64,000 nt of DNA. It comes from Asterochloris sp. CNOR1. Taxonomy: Eukaryota > Chlorophyta > Trebouxiophyceae > Trebouxiales > Trebouxiaceae. Under the pieces are notes generated by a model, which saw nothing but the letters and a program-made list of their open reading frames with translations, was not told the origin of the DNA and made no database searches. The stretch covers positions 2,914,001-2,978,000 of the forward strand of contig OZ017753.1 in the NCBI GenBank assembly GCA_963969365.1, in the 5' to 3' direction. Both the position numbers and the translations under genes were made by a program. Below, piece by piece: positions 34,943 through 47,100 of this stretch; the stretch's first letter is position 1, and each line of letters opens with the position of its first letter.

Positions 34943-37900
34943 CTACATGGTGGCGGCCTGAGCCAAGGCAATCCCCAGCTGGCAGATTGCGTTGCTGGCA
35001 GAGAGGGTCTTTTCATCGTCTGCAGAGCACAGCAGGGCTGCCAGGCTCTCGCAGAAGCCGGGCTGCAGGGCAAAGGCGGGGGCAAGAGAGGGGTGGTCGA
35101 ACAGAATGTGTGCCACGTGCTCTGCGGCAGAAGCTTGCATTCGCAGCTCCACGCACTGCAGCAGCTTGGTGATGACGCCGGGGGCTGAGGCATAGGCCAC
35201 GAATCTGGACGCATGGTCCGGCCTTGTCGTCAGCCAGTACTGTAGCGCCCGCAGGGAGTGGGTCTGGGTCCTGGTGCGTCCGCAGGCCAGCAGGGCCAGC
35301 AGCCTTCGCAGCAGCTCAGTGTTCCCCACAAGGGCCTCCGCGCTTGCGGTGTCAGCCCAGGCCAGAGCCCCCAGTGCGGACGAAGCTGTCGCGGCCGCCT
35401 CCTTCCAGTCAGGGGCATCGCTGGCAGGCCGCAACAGGGCAGCCAGCGCATCAAAGAGCCCGGGCTGGGCCGTGAAAGCGCCGGCCTGCAGAAGACATGA
35501 TATGCTGCCGCAGGTGATAGGAAGGACAAATAGGGGCATGCCTGCAACCAAATCAAGACACAAGCCTACAGACAGGCTGTTTGAAAACAGAACATGCTGC
35601 TGCAGCTGTTAGCAAGGGCAGTCAATGGCCTGCCTACTTTGATTTGAGGACACAACCGAGAGCAGCAGGCCGCCACGGCTTGAGGTCAGCCACGATGAGG
35701 CATGCAAAGGCGCTAGAATTGCGCTTTCACTTTGTCCCGTTGCGAGTGGTGACATCATGCACACTCACCCACACCTACAGATCTGGCTTGACCCATAGAC
35801 TTGGCGCAACACACCAGCTGTGCCGCCCGAGAGGGAACAGCTGTGACAGAGCAGGTGACTATCTGCATTGCCCAGTTGTGCTGTATGAGAGATCTTCCAC
35901 CTGCGCCCACCCACCCCCCAGACTTGTCCCCCCAAGCCCACCCCTCTCGCCACAGGGCCAGAAATCTTGCCGGCAGTGCTTACCTGGTTGGGCACAGCCA
36001 TGACAAGGCGTGCGATGGCGTCTGAGGTGCCTGTCTGCAGCGCGCGGTCACCCCCCGTGACGAGTTCCACCAGCCTGGCGGGCAGCCCCTCCACCGCCAT
36101 CAGCTGGCTGCTGCGCGCCTCGCTCTGGTCAGCGAGGGAGGCTGTCAGAGAACCCCCGCAGCTTTGCCTGATAGGGTCCTGTAGGCAAGTATCCATATTG
36201 TTTACATTATTCACTTAGTGCAGGCTGCTGAAGGGTATGATCATTGCTAGCAGCCAAGTATCCAAGCTATTCACTCTATTTACTCATTGTGAGCTGCTGA
36301 AGGGTATGATTGATTACTGCTAGCAGCCAGCTGAAGCAATATGGTCACTTCAAAGGCAGATGCCTGCAGTTTGAGTCAACCCACCTGGTCAAAGAGGAAG
36401 GTGCGCACCCTGGGGAGCATGCCAGGGCTCTGAATGAACAGTGTGGGTGCCAGCCTCCCACGCCAGCACAGGCTGGAGATGGCAAAGGCGCCTGCATCAG
36501 CGCACTTTGGGCTGATATGAGTTGTTCGGCATCAGGGAATCGTTCAAAGGGTGCTGCGAGCCTGGCAGTGCACTGTTGCAGCCGTATGTGATGCTTTTCA
36601 CCTGAGCCAGTAACTCAGCATTGCCAGAGCCGCCTTCACCAAGATCCCAGTCACAGATACTTGCCAGGGCAGATGTGCTCTTGGCTCACGCATCAGCAAG
36701 CTGAGAGGACCCAGAACTGATGCGAACCCTGCTGGCCAGCCTGACGACCAGCCCAGCTGTGGACCTCTTGCCAGCCAGCTTTCCATCTGGGAGCCACTTG
36801 ATGGTCTGGTGTTGCATCAATGGGTCAACTTGCCCCACCAATACCCCTCAGCCAAAAGGACAACATGTGCACACCGGGTTGACTGCTGTCTGCACCTGCC
36901 AGGCATGAGAGGGCCAGGCAGCAACACACCCAGCAGGGTTCCCACCTGCGCGCTGCACGCGGCTGCACTTGTCCGGGTCCAGTAGACGTAGCAGCCCGTC
37001 ACGCAGCTTAGGGCGCTGCATGAGGGAATGTGCGTCCCCGCCTTCATAGGCTGCCAGCCACTCGACTGCCCGCGCGGCTGCCCTCAAGGTGTAGGGGTCA
37101 TTCGAGTCGAGCAAGGCCACTAGCCGTGTCACCAGCCCCGCATCCTGCACGGCAGAACGACTGGCGCAGTCAGATCTATCAATGTCAGATGCAAGTGCAG
37201 CAAGGCGGCTGAGACGGGGAGAGACACACACACCACTTGTGCTGTGTCAAGTGCACAGACCTTGCCAGCAAAGCAGCCGAGCCTCCATCTGGGTTCACAG
37301 GCTGCTCACCCGCATGACCAGCCCAGCTGCCTCCTTCCCCTGCTGCGCGTACTCTGACACAGCCAGGGCCACACTCTGCTTTGTGGTCTGGCGCCCGTTC
37401 TTCAGCAATAGGCGCAGCTGCCTCAGGGTGCACCCATCCAGCTCCCTCGCACCATCGCCTGCAGCAAACATGGGTCAGGCTGTAAGCAGGTGCATGGGGG
37501 TTTAAGGTAAGAGGCTGCACACGTCTGGCACAGACCCTCCAGAGGAGGCTGTCTTGGCAGATGTGACTTGGGGCAGGCCTGACTCCCTAAGCAGGTTCCC
37601 TCTGCATCTCTCTCCTTCCAGGCAGCAGGCCTGAGGCTGGCAGTTTGAGCCAGCAGTGATTCTGGTTCTTCTCTTCCTGCCTGGCGCCTCGACTTAGAAT
37701 GGGGCTGTCATGCAGACGGCCAGCGCACAAGTTACAAGCAGCCAGCAAACCAACAGGCAAGCTGCACTGTCCACAGTGCTTTAGCCAGTTTCAGCAGTGC
37801 TTCTCACCGCCTGACGCCTTGAGTTGGAAGAGGTCTGCTGTGGCAAACAGCCAGCGCAGGGCCTCGAGGCAGGCGCGCTTGGTGGGCTCGTCAGGCATGG

Positions 37901-40900
37901 TGGTGACCAGCCCCTTCAAGCGAGCCACCAGGGCCCTGTCCTCCATGAGAGGCCCCTTTTTTGAGATGTTGGCCTGCAACAGGAGCACAGCCAAATCTTA
38001 AACAAGGCTGTGAGGGCAGCACCTCTTGCTGTCCTCCATGAGAAGCTCCTTCTTTGGGATGTTGGCCTGCAGCAGGAGCAAGTCCAATCCCTAAGGCCTA
38101 GACAAGACTGTGAGAGCAACTGCTCTTGCTGGGCCCTGTCCTTCATCAACGGCCCCGTTTTTGACAGGTGGGCCTCCAGGAGGAGCACAGCGGATTTGGC
38201 GCGTGTTTGCAGGGTGTGAAGGAGCGCAGTAAGGAATATCACCCCCTGGTTGGCTCAGTGTTTCATCAGCAGACCTTTCTTTAACTTGTTGGCTTGCAGC
38301 AGGGGCACAGCAGGTCTTTTGTCTGATTGCCATGGCAGGCACGAGCGGTGAGATCCAGGATGATGTTGATGTGGTTAGCACCAGCAAGGACAGGCGGCCT
38401 CAGCAACCCAAATTCTTCATCCGAATGGCCGGTTTGCTGTGTAGGTGCAGTAGCCCTGACTGGCCAGCTTGCTGCAGGTGCAGTAACCCATCTGTGGGCA
38501 GTCATCAGAAAGGCTGTGAGCTGCCTCACCTGGATTGCCAGCTTGCTGTAGGTGAAGCAGGCGGCCCGCAGCAGCTCCATGTTGCAGGACTGCATCTGCA
38601 CAGCCAGCGTGGGCAGCAGGCCGGGTTGCAACATCCAGGCATTGGCCGAAGCTGCCCCTTCAGAACTGATCAGTGCCTCCACCGCCCAGGTGGCGCAAGC
38701 CTCCACCTTCCAGCAGCCTGCAGTTCATAAAGAGCACCCAGCTTGAGGTACAGGGGACACTGACTGTAGCTGCGATGCCATGCCATGCGCTTATCCCCTT
38801 TCCCCTTGATCAGCACCTCCGCCGACAGTGGAGCCCTCCAACTTCCAGCAGCTAGCATTGCAGAGAGGATATGGCGTTGCCTAATTGAGGCAGCACTGGC
38901 TTAGTTTGCTTGTGGTTGTGGTTGTGGTGGTGAGAGTAGCAGCCTGTGAATGTGACTGTGCCTGACAGCCACCCCACCCCTGGCAATCCTGAGCCTGACT
39001 CCTGTCCTCATCTGCACTCCCGAGCTTTACCAGGCGGCTTGGCAGCCCCTTCTGGCTTGCCTGTGCTGCTGTGGTATCTCTGTTGACTACTGCAGAGAAC
39101 TAGGTGCACCTGGCAATCTGAAGGCCACACTGTCCCCGCAATGTCCCTGGCAAAAGTCATTTTGCCTGTACCTGCGCTCATGAGCTCCACCAGGCGGCCT
39201 GGAAGTCCCTTCTGCTGCAGCAGCAGCCCCGCGTGGGCCTCACTGGTGCGCGCCAGCGACACAACGGCCGCGCTGGCCCCCTCCTGTGCCTCGGGGGACG
39301 GGCTGCCCAGCAGGTGCTGCAGCTGCTCTGCCAGGGTAGCCATGCTGGGCAGCCTGAGGCTCTCCACTGCAGACGTGGGCTCATGGGCAAAGTGAGCCAC
39401 CGCAGTGACGGCTGCTGAGGCCACAGGCTGGGCGGGGTGGTGCAGCAGGGCGATCACTGCAGGCAGCAGGTTGGGGCAGCGCAGCAGGGCCTCGCGGGAG
39501 GTCGTGCTGTGCTTGGCCAGCGCGTGGACCGCCCAGGCTGCGTTGTGCTGGATCTCCTCGTCGTGGCAGGCCAGCAGCCGCGCCAGGCTGGGCAACAACC
39601 TGCATGTGGGTGCCTGGACTGAGGCAGCCTGCGGCGTCAGGCGGCATCCTGCTGCATCTCTGCATTGTGGCAGGCCAGCAGGGGCACCATGCTGGCAGTT
39701 GAGATTGAGGTGAGGCAGCATGCGGCGTCTCCTTGGGAACCTCCTGTGTGCGGCATGCCAGTCAGTCATGACGCCAAGACAGCAAACAGCATCAAGCAAC
39801 ATAGTATGAACCCCAGAGTTGTGGCAGGGGCCTAGGCAACCCAAATACAGAGGAGGCCATCCCTGAGACCTGCGGGAGGACGAACTTTTTGCCCCCTGGC
39901 GGTGCAGGCAGGCTGACTGGCAAGAACCAGGGTGGCCTGTGGCCCTCACCCTGGCAGCCCCAGCAGGTGCTGCGTGTGATCAGAGCTGGACAGGGCAATC
40001 CAGTAGACGAGGTCCAGGCAGGCGCGTATCATCGGCAGTGCGCCCTGCGCGATGAACCAGGCCATGCGCATCAGCAGCTCCTCAGCCTCCACCAGGATGC
40101 CTGCACATCAGGTGGCAGGGGGCATCCTGGCAAAGTGGGGTGGGTGAGCTCACAGTCAGGGCAAGGTGCTTCCACAGCAGAGACATGGGCGAACTTGTAG
40201 GAGCTTGGCGGGAGGGCAGCAGCATCTGGCCCGCACCAGGACGCCTGCACAGCAGAGCTGCTGTCAGCCTGCATGCAGGGCAGCTGAGTGGTGTCTTGAC
40301 CTGCTGGACTTGGCGGCTCAGTGGCAGCAGCTTCTCAGCCTCCACCAAATTGCATGCACAGAGGCATATCAGTGCTTGGGGAAGCTTTGCAACCTCCCTG
40401 CTGTGAGGCACCAGCTGGCTGCGTGATCTAGGGCAAGCGCGACCAGCAGGCACAGCAGCCATTCCCATGGTAAGCTGGATGGGCCCCTGTTCAGATTGTA
40501 CAGCCAGGCCTGGCAGACATCTGCAGCACAAGCTCACCTGCCAAGTGCCCGTCATTGCGTACAAGGGCGGCCATCGCACGCACAGCGCCGCAGGCTGTGG
40601 GGGTGGGTGCCACCAGGAGGCGCCCCAGCCGCCGCAGAAGCGCTCCCTGCTGGCGCGAGGTCTGCCACTGGTCCACCTTGGTGCACAGGCAGGCCACCAC
40701 ATGGAGGGCTGCCTGCTGCTCCTCGGGAGAGCCTGCAGCAGGGGAGGCGCACATTGAGGATGCAGAGCGTTTGAGTCACTGTCTCGAGACGGCATGTACT
40801 CCAGGCATGCCAGACCAGAGCTGCCTCGCAGCGCAAGAATGCAAGCATCCCGCTGCCAGCTCGGCTCCCCTCAGGGCCAGCTTCATGCCTGCCAGGGCCT

Positions 40901-43468
40901 GCACACCAGGCCGCTGGCACATGTTCGGCCTCACCTCCTCTGAAGGCCATCTGCATGGCCACCATGCGCAGGGTGGTGCGCTGCAGGAATGCCTCCACCA
41001 AGCCAGCCTCCTGCTCTACAGCCTCCGCCACCGCCCACAGCCCCGCCATGCGCACCGCCGCGCTGCGGTGCTGCAGTCAGGAGATTGGGGTCTGCAAGAC
41101 CTAGATGCTGGCAGCCCAAAGCTGGCTATGCACCCAGCAGTGTTGTCGCGGGGCAGACTGCTTCAATGTATTGATCAGGACGCGCTTGACAGACTGACAG
41201 GAGATCCACCAGAAGATGCCATTGAAAGAGTTTGCAACAGGCAGGACAAGAGCTACCAGTTGTTGATCTGTAGCTGTGATAAAGTGTGAGGCTGCCTTGC
41301 ACAGGAGCGCACAGGGGTTTGCCAGACAGCTGGATGTCGCAACTGCCACGCACAGATGGCCTTGGTGCCTCATGCAACTGTTGGGCTGCGTCTGAGAGAA
41401 GGCTGCAACGCCCACCTGCAACATTTGCGTGAATGTCTCGCTGAGGGGCCCTTCATGCCCCTTGAAGACGGCGCCGGTCCAGGCAAAACTGCTGCGTAGG
41501 AGCAGGGCCAGGCAGGCTGCCCCCACACACTGCAGCTCCGCAAGGGGGCTGCCTAGCATGTTGCGCAGCTCAGCACCTACCTCTACCACCTACATGGCAG
41601 ACGGTGACCATTGGCAAAGACAAAAACCTAAGCGCTCAAGAGCTCTGCCTGCAACACACCACCAGCACGCATGGCCTCTGAAGAGGGCCCCAGCATGAGG
41701 GGCAGCCTCCCACAGTCTGAGCTGCAGATTGCAAACCCACTATGTTGGCAGCCCAGCCCGTCCTCACATGAAACATATCATCAGGACAGCTGGCCGCTGC
41801 CCAATTGCCTTGCCTGCGCCATTGGCCGCCCACACGACACTGCTGTCCCCAGAAGACTGCTGTCGCAGCCAGTGCCCACATTCTGGCAGCACACGGTGCA
41901 AACCACAGGCCTGAAAACATAAGGACCTCTCGATTGCAGGGGAGCCACAGCCAGCACACTGACGTGGCAGCCCACCAGGCCACCTCCCCAGGTGTGCTCA
42001 CATCTCCATCAAAAGGGGACTGGCGAGTGGCCTCAACAGCCCGCACTGATGCCTTAAAATGCATCAGCCAGCAGGGCCAGATCCTCTGGCTCACTGTCAG
42101 TATAGTGGCCAGGCTCCACTCAGCCAGACAAGGCCTCCTTGACAATGGGGCACAAGGCTACCAGCCAAGCCCCAGCTGGGCTCACCTTGTCATTGCAGGG
42201 GCACTGGCTGTTGGCCTCATAAGCCTCGTCCTGCAGCTCTGAGCTGAGGTACTGGTGCTGGGGCTGGGACAGCAAATGCACAAGCCCTTTGGCCAGGCCA
42301 GATGGCTGGTGCACTGCATGTGCCTGCAGGAGAGATGTCCCACTTCAACATTGAGGTTGCAAAGTGCTTTACAGGCTCAGTCAGCCTTGTGAGTGCTGTG
42401 CCGGTCGGCAGTATAGCTACCGCATGAGCATGGCCTGCCAAGACAGAGTCGTAACGTGGGCAGGACAAGAGTTTGAACTTTGGGCATGGTGTGGATTCAG
42501 CGGGGGCCCATGAGGCTGGGAGCCAAGCTGGCAGCAAGCAGTCACTCGGAAGCCTGTCGCACCTGCTGAGCATGCTGCCTCGCGATCAGGCAGGCCAGGC
42601 GAGCGCCCGCAGCCTGGACCCGCTTGCTGGGGCACAGCAGCAGCTGCAGAAGGCCCTGTGCCAGGCCCGTCAGGCGCACCAGGCGGGGCGCAAGTTCCCC
42701 CGCAGCCGAGGCGTACCGGCTCAGCGCGGCGACTGCAGCCAGCTGGTGGTCTGCCTCGCTGGCCCCCAGCAGCCTGGCCAGCCTCCCAAGGCTGACTGCT
42801 GGCTGGCAGAGGGTGCAGGCCACTGCTGGGCATAGGTGCATGGCGTGGGCCAGCCTGTGGGCGGCGGCCGCCTGATTTTCCACCTGCAGCGATGCCAGAA
42901 GGTGCCCGGCAGCCCCCTGAGCCGCCGCAAGCTGCTGCCGGGCATGCAGCAGTCCGAGCAGGCCTGCAGCCCTCAGCTGCTTTTCTGCCAGCCGGCGCTC
43001 GTGCCCCCTGGCCGCCCTGCGGTGGCGCTGCAAGTCAGGCCGCCTGGCCTGCAGGCCCCGCGGTCCAGCAGACACTGCACACGGCTGCAGGGCAGCATGG
43101 CATCAGGCTCAATTGCTTGCACGAGTGGGGCAGCTTTGATTCGGCGCAGGGCAGAGCGTCAGTGGAACGTGTCTCACCTGGAGCCAGACGCAAAGCACGC
43201 CACACAAAGCCAGGACAGCTCCAAGCTGCTGGGGCATGCCCATCTGTGAGAGTCCACCTGTGACCGAGCCCTGCGCGCTGCCAGCCTGCTGCTGCTGATC
43301 GACAGCAGCATCACGGCTGTGCGCTTCCAGTGTGATGGGAGCTGGCCGACTGTGCCCGCCGCTGTTGAGGCCTTGCCTGGGAGCATGCTGGGCAGCATCT
43401 CCTCCAGGGCTGTCAGCTGTTGCGGCCAGTAGGGGCAATCTGCTGGCCACTGGTTCAGTGCTCTGCAT
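34943..43468 (-). CDS. Armadillo/HEAT-repeat protein, 1115 residues, family not identified
   Basis: Fourteen exons join in phase: 43468-43258, 43074-42563, 42323-42186, 41589-41416, 41070-40935, 40732-40538, 40100-39950, 39599-39172, 38717-38530, 37973-37808, 37458-37310, 37144-36946, 36141-35984 and 35485-34943. After a low-complexity N-terminus (about 75 residues, Gln/Ser/Ala-rich) nearly the whole protein is helical Leu/Ala-rich repeats of about 42 residues. Clear armadillo signatures include HNAAWAVHALAKHS, NLLPAVIALLHH, GTSDAIARLVMAVPNQ, GLPGRLVELMSAG and HSLRALQYWLTTRPDHASRF. Such proteins are protein-binding scaffolds (importin-like, chaperone cofactors, ubiquitin ligase adaptors); no catalytic domain is visible. 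The start ATG at 43468 is the weakest part of the model. Confidence 0.8.
37959..38310 (-). repeat. Three acceptor-side copies before an armadillo-gene exon
   Basis: The exon starting at 37973 (minus strand CAG, then codons ANISKKGPLMED) is preceded by copies at about 38031-38080 (ANIPKKELLMED-like), 38141-38190 and 38261-38310. The nearest copy retains CAG, reading frame and the MED codons, so it could be spliced as an alternative exon start. Confidence 0.8.
38805..38865 (-). repeat. Acceptor-side copy before the armadillo-gene exon at 38717
   Basis: On the minus strand GCTGCTGGAAGTTGGAGG and GGAGGTGCTGATCAAG match the true exon start GCTGCTGGAAGGTGGAGG and GGAGGCACTGATCAG. A CAG-like acceptor remnant is nearby. 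Confidence 0.7.
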
Positions 43469-44190
43469 GATGCCACTGTCACTGTAGTGCCGTCACGGCA
43501 GCCTGCAGATCAGTCACAACCAGCATCAGCATGTGCACACCCCACCTTGGAAGAGGCATGCAGGTCTGCGCATGCTCTGACGAGTGAAAGACTGGCCACC
43601 TGACCTCTGTATGGTCTTGCTCTGAGACAAGAGCTCTGCAGGTTTCAGCCTAGCATCTGATGTACCATGAAGCTTCCTGCCTGTTCCGACAGTCGTGCTG
43701 TGGGAAGTGACCAACAGCTTCCGGACAGGGCATCTGTGTGCAGCTTCCCGTCACGATGAGGCAATTCGCTGTCCAGCATGAGCGCGCGAGCTGGAGAAGA
43801 CCTACCTCAGATCACAGGCATGAGGGTCCTCTCACCCAGAGGCATGCAATCTGCCTCTTGTGCAATCACAATGGACACAGCGGTGCGCCTCTGTCAGGGC
43901 AATCGCGAAACCTTCATGACAAAGAAGGTAAGGTGCCTTGCAAGGAACACGGCATGGCGATCAGTGCTGTGAGGCATGGTGAGCATTGCAGTGGCTTACA
44001 GATGGTCTGGATATGCTGTGGAAGCCAAACAACATCAAAGTCATGTATACAACTGCAACATTCAGCAACGCATGGCTTCTCCAGGGCAAACGCAGCAAGC
44101 CCTGGCCATCGGGGCAACATCAGATGAATGGTGCAGCACCTGAAATGCCATCAAAGTGGACATGAAGCAAGTGATGTTCAATTTGCTCAT
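43469..44190. other. No gene seen between the armadillo and peroxiredoxin genes
   Basis: This 722-bp stretch lies between two genes on the same strand. It should hold the peroxiredoxin 3' UTR and the armadillo-gene promoter. No conserved frame was recognised. Confidence 0.4.
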
Positions 44191-47100
44191 TCACTTGCTG
44201 AGCCCCTCCGTGAAAATCTTCTTCAAGTCCTCGCTGATACCCTTCTGCCCGGGCTTCCATGTAGCAGGGCATGCCTCCCCATGTTCCCTCACATACTGCA
44301 AGGATACAGAGGCGCAGGAGTAAGAGCATGGCTGCGAGTATGCGTACGCCGAAGCAGACTGCTCACAGGCACAGTCCTCACAATCCCAGAGGCATGCGGC
44401 AGAGGTGCGGACAGCAGCCACAATGCAGGGCACAGCATTTGTGCTGACCCCACAAGCTTCACTGGACATCTGTATCAGGCGCTCGATGCTGGTCAGGCAC
44501 GCCACAGCATGGTGATAGGCATGTCTCCTGGAGAAGCACTGCATACCTGCAGAGCCAGCAGCACCCGCAAAATCTCGTCCATGTTCCTGCCAATCTCAGC
44601 ATCGTTCACCAGCTGCGAGGCAGTCAGCAGGTTGCATGAACATTGCAGCTGAGCTGGCAAACTTTCGCAAGCAGGCTGTCATACAGTGTCAGCCTAGAGC
44701 CTGCTGCTTGAGTCCAGGTAGCATGCCAGCAGCAGTCAGGCATAGGCACCTTGCGGGGACTGCCAGCAGGCAACAGCTGATGTACCCATGTCGTAGGCAG
44801 CAGAAGGCAGCAAAGGGGAGCCAGCCAGCCAGCTTCCACGTGAGCTTGTCACAACATGCCCAGCCCAAACACAGTGCAGCACAGATAGCACTGCAGCCAC
44901 ACAAAAGACAGTCACCAGCCAGCTGGGTGCCTTGCCCTCCACCTGAGGGTGGTCGTCCAACCCAGACACAGTGCAGCAAAGCCAGCAGAGCAGCCGCGCG
45001 AAAGGCAGTCATCAGCCGGTTGCAACACATTCCACCCAAGGGCCTTAGGTGGAGCGTGAGGCATTCAGCTGGCTGGTGATTGCCTTCCGCGCGGCTGCTG
45101 TCACAGCTGACGCAGCTCAGATACAGTGCAGCGTAGGAAGCAGAGCAGCCATGCAGACACCCCATCACCAGTCAGCTGATTGTCTCGTGTCCCCCCCACA
45201 CGTGACCCAGCCCAGAATGGTGCAGCATTGCCAGCAGCGCTGCCAGGAGGAAAGCAAGGCGCCAGTCAGCTGACTGCCTTACCTTCCACCTAAGAACGCC
45301 GTCAGGGTCAGTGATGAAGGTGGCCCTCTGTGCAAAACCAGCGTTGTCGCCCTCGTCAGTCAGCACCTGCAGCAGGGAGCGGCCTCAGGCATGACATGTG
45401 TGCTTGCAAGTGAAAGCAGAGGTGCCCTCAGCACAATTTGAGGGCAGCACAGCATTTCTGGCGCTGGGTGCCCACTGAAGAGGGCATGCAGCAGCATTGA
45501 GGGTGTGCTGTGTACAAAACATGACAAGACAGCAGCAGAGGCAACGCAGCTGCGGCACTGGCAGTACCAAAACAGAATTTTCAGAGATGCAGCACTGCCC
45601 GCTGGCAACTGCACTACATGGAGCATCAGGGTGTGGGAGCGGCTGTATAGGCTGTGTCAGACATGCAACTAGAGAAGGCAGCAACTGTGGCTGGCTGACC
45701 TCGTACTCTGCTGAGATCCCCTTGGTGATGTCAGACAGCAGCGGGTAGTTCAGCTTGACGCCTGCATGCGGCACACGCTGCATCAGCAACGACTTCTACA
45801 AATTGTGAGGACAAGGCAGGGCTCCAGGCTGTGCTGTATGCCAATAAGCTCATGAGACGCCTGCTAGTGCACAGGGACCCGTGGAGGCAGCGCTGATTCA
45901 GCAGCAAGACACCAGCATGTCTGGTGCAAGGGCATCTGCCAGCAACATGCCAGCATGTCGAGCACTGAGGCTGCTGCCAGCCACACACCAGCAGCCCTAA
46001 GGCTGTTGCAGAGATACAAGGCCTCATGCAGAGACATCAACCAGCAGAAGGTTGACTGCCAGCAGCACACCAGCAAGTCTGGCCCGGGCTGCATGCAGTG
46101 TGTTGCATTGCAGCACAGCTGTTGTGTGACTGCATGTTTACATGCAGCACTCACCCAAGCCGTTCTTCTCCTTGGGGGTGTGGATCCAGGCCAGGTGGTC
46201 ATACACAGAGTCTACAGAGCAGGCCACCACCTGCCGGCCACCAGCAGAGGATACTTGGAAGGGGTTATGAGCAAGACAGACGCAAAGGGCATGCCACAAG
46301 CTGCAAGCAATCACCACTGGGCAGCTGATGAGGGTTCTTGAGCAGAGCACAGCCTCCAGATAGCACAGAGCAGGCCACTGTTTGAAACCATGTGACATGG
46401 ATTGATACCCTGGGTGAGACGACGTCCAAACGCACCAGAGCAAGGCCATGGTTTGTGGCAGATATGGCTGGGAGATTCCCAGCCACCTCTGTGCAGCAAG
46501 TGCACAGCTACAGTTATGCATGTGCAATGAAGCCGCGCCAGCTGTATGCAAGGTGAGTCATGTCGCTGTGGACTCCACAAGCCTGAATGGCTAGGCACAC
46601 TGTGCATAGGCTATGCACACTGTGCCAGTGTGCCTAGCCTACACACTGTGCCAGTGTGCCTAGCCTACACACTGCTCGCCCAGCCTGCAACAAGCTGCTG
46701 ATGGCTACACCACCATTCACAGGTGCACTTCGGGACGCTGCTGTGGGCTGCCAAAGCTATGTGCGGTGCTGGTTGGCCAAGGTGCGGGCAGGCTTCTGTG
46801 AGAGATGCAGTGCGAGCATGTAGCTGTGACGGATGCAGTGCTCACATTCTGCGTCCACAAGTTGTGAAATCAGGGCATGAGCACTGCATCCCTCACAGCA
46901 CCATACTACTCTGCCTCGCTCACAGCAGCATGCTGCACCTTGGCAACTGCAACAGCCAGCTGTGCGCAATGTGCACTGCAGGGTCAGGTACAGCGCTTGG
47001 ACGACGGCAAGACAACGCGCTAAGCGCATTACACTGCTGACCTCAGCACTATTACTCTTGAAGTCCTTGTCCAGCCTGCCTGCTATCTCCCTCAGCTCTG

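Noticed and set aside
38281-38400. Extra armadillo-gene exon from frames continuing past 38530
   Set aside because: The frame past the donor at 38529 lacks repeat motifs, while the join from 38530 to 37973 is in phase and conserved.
43048-43084. Alternative starts of armadillo exon 2 at 43084 or 43048
   Set aside because: Both keep phase 0, but only the acceptor at 43075-43077 is in phase with a first exon that begins with ATG (43468). The choice remains tentative.
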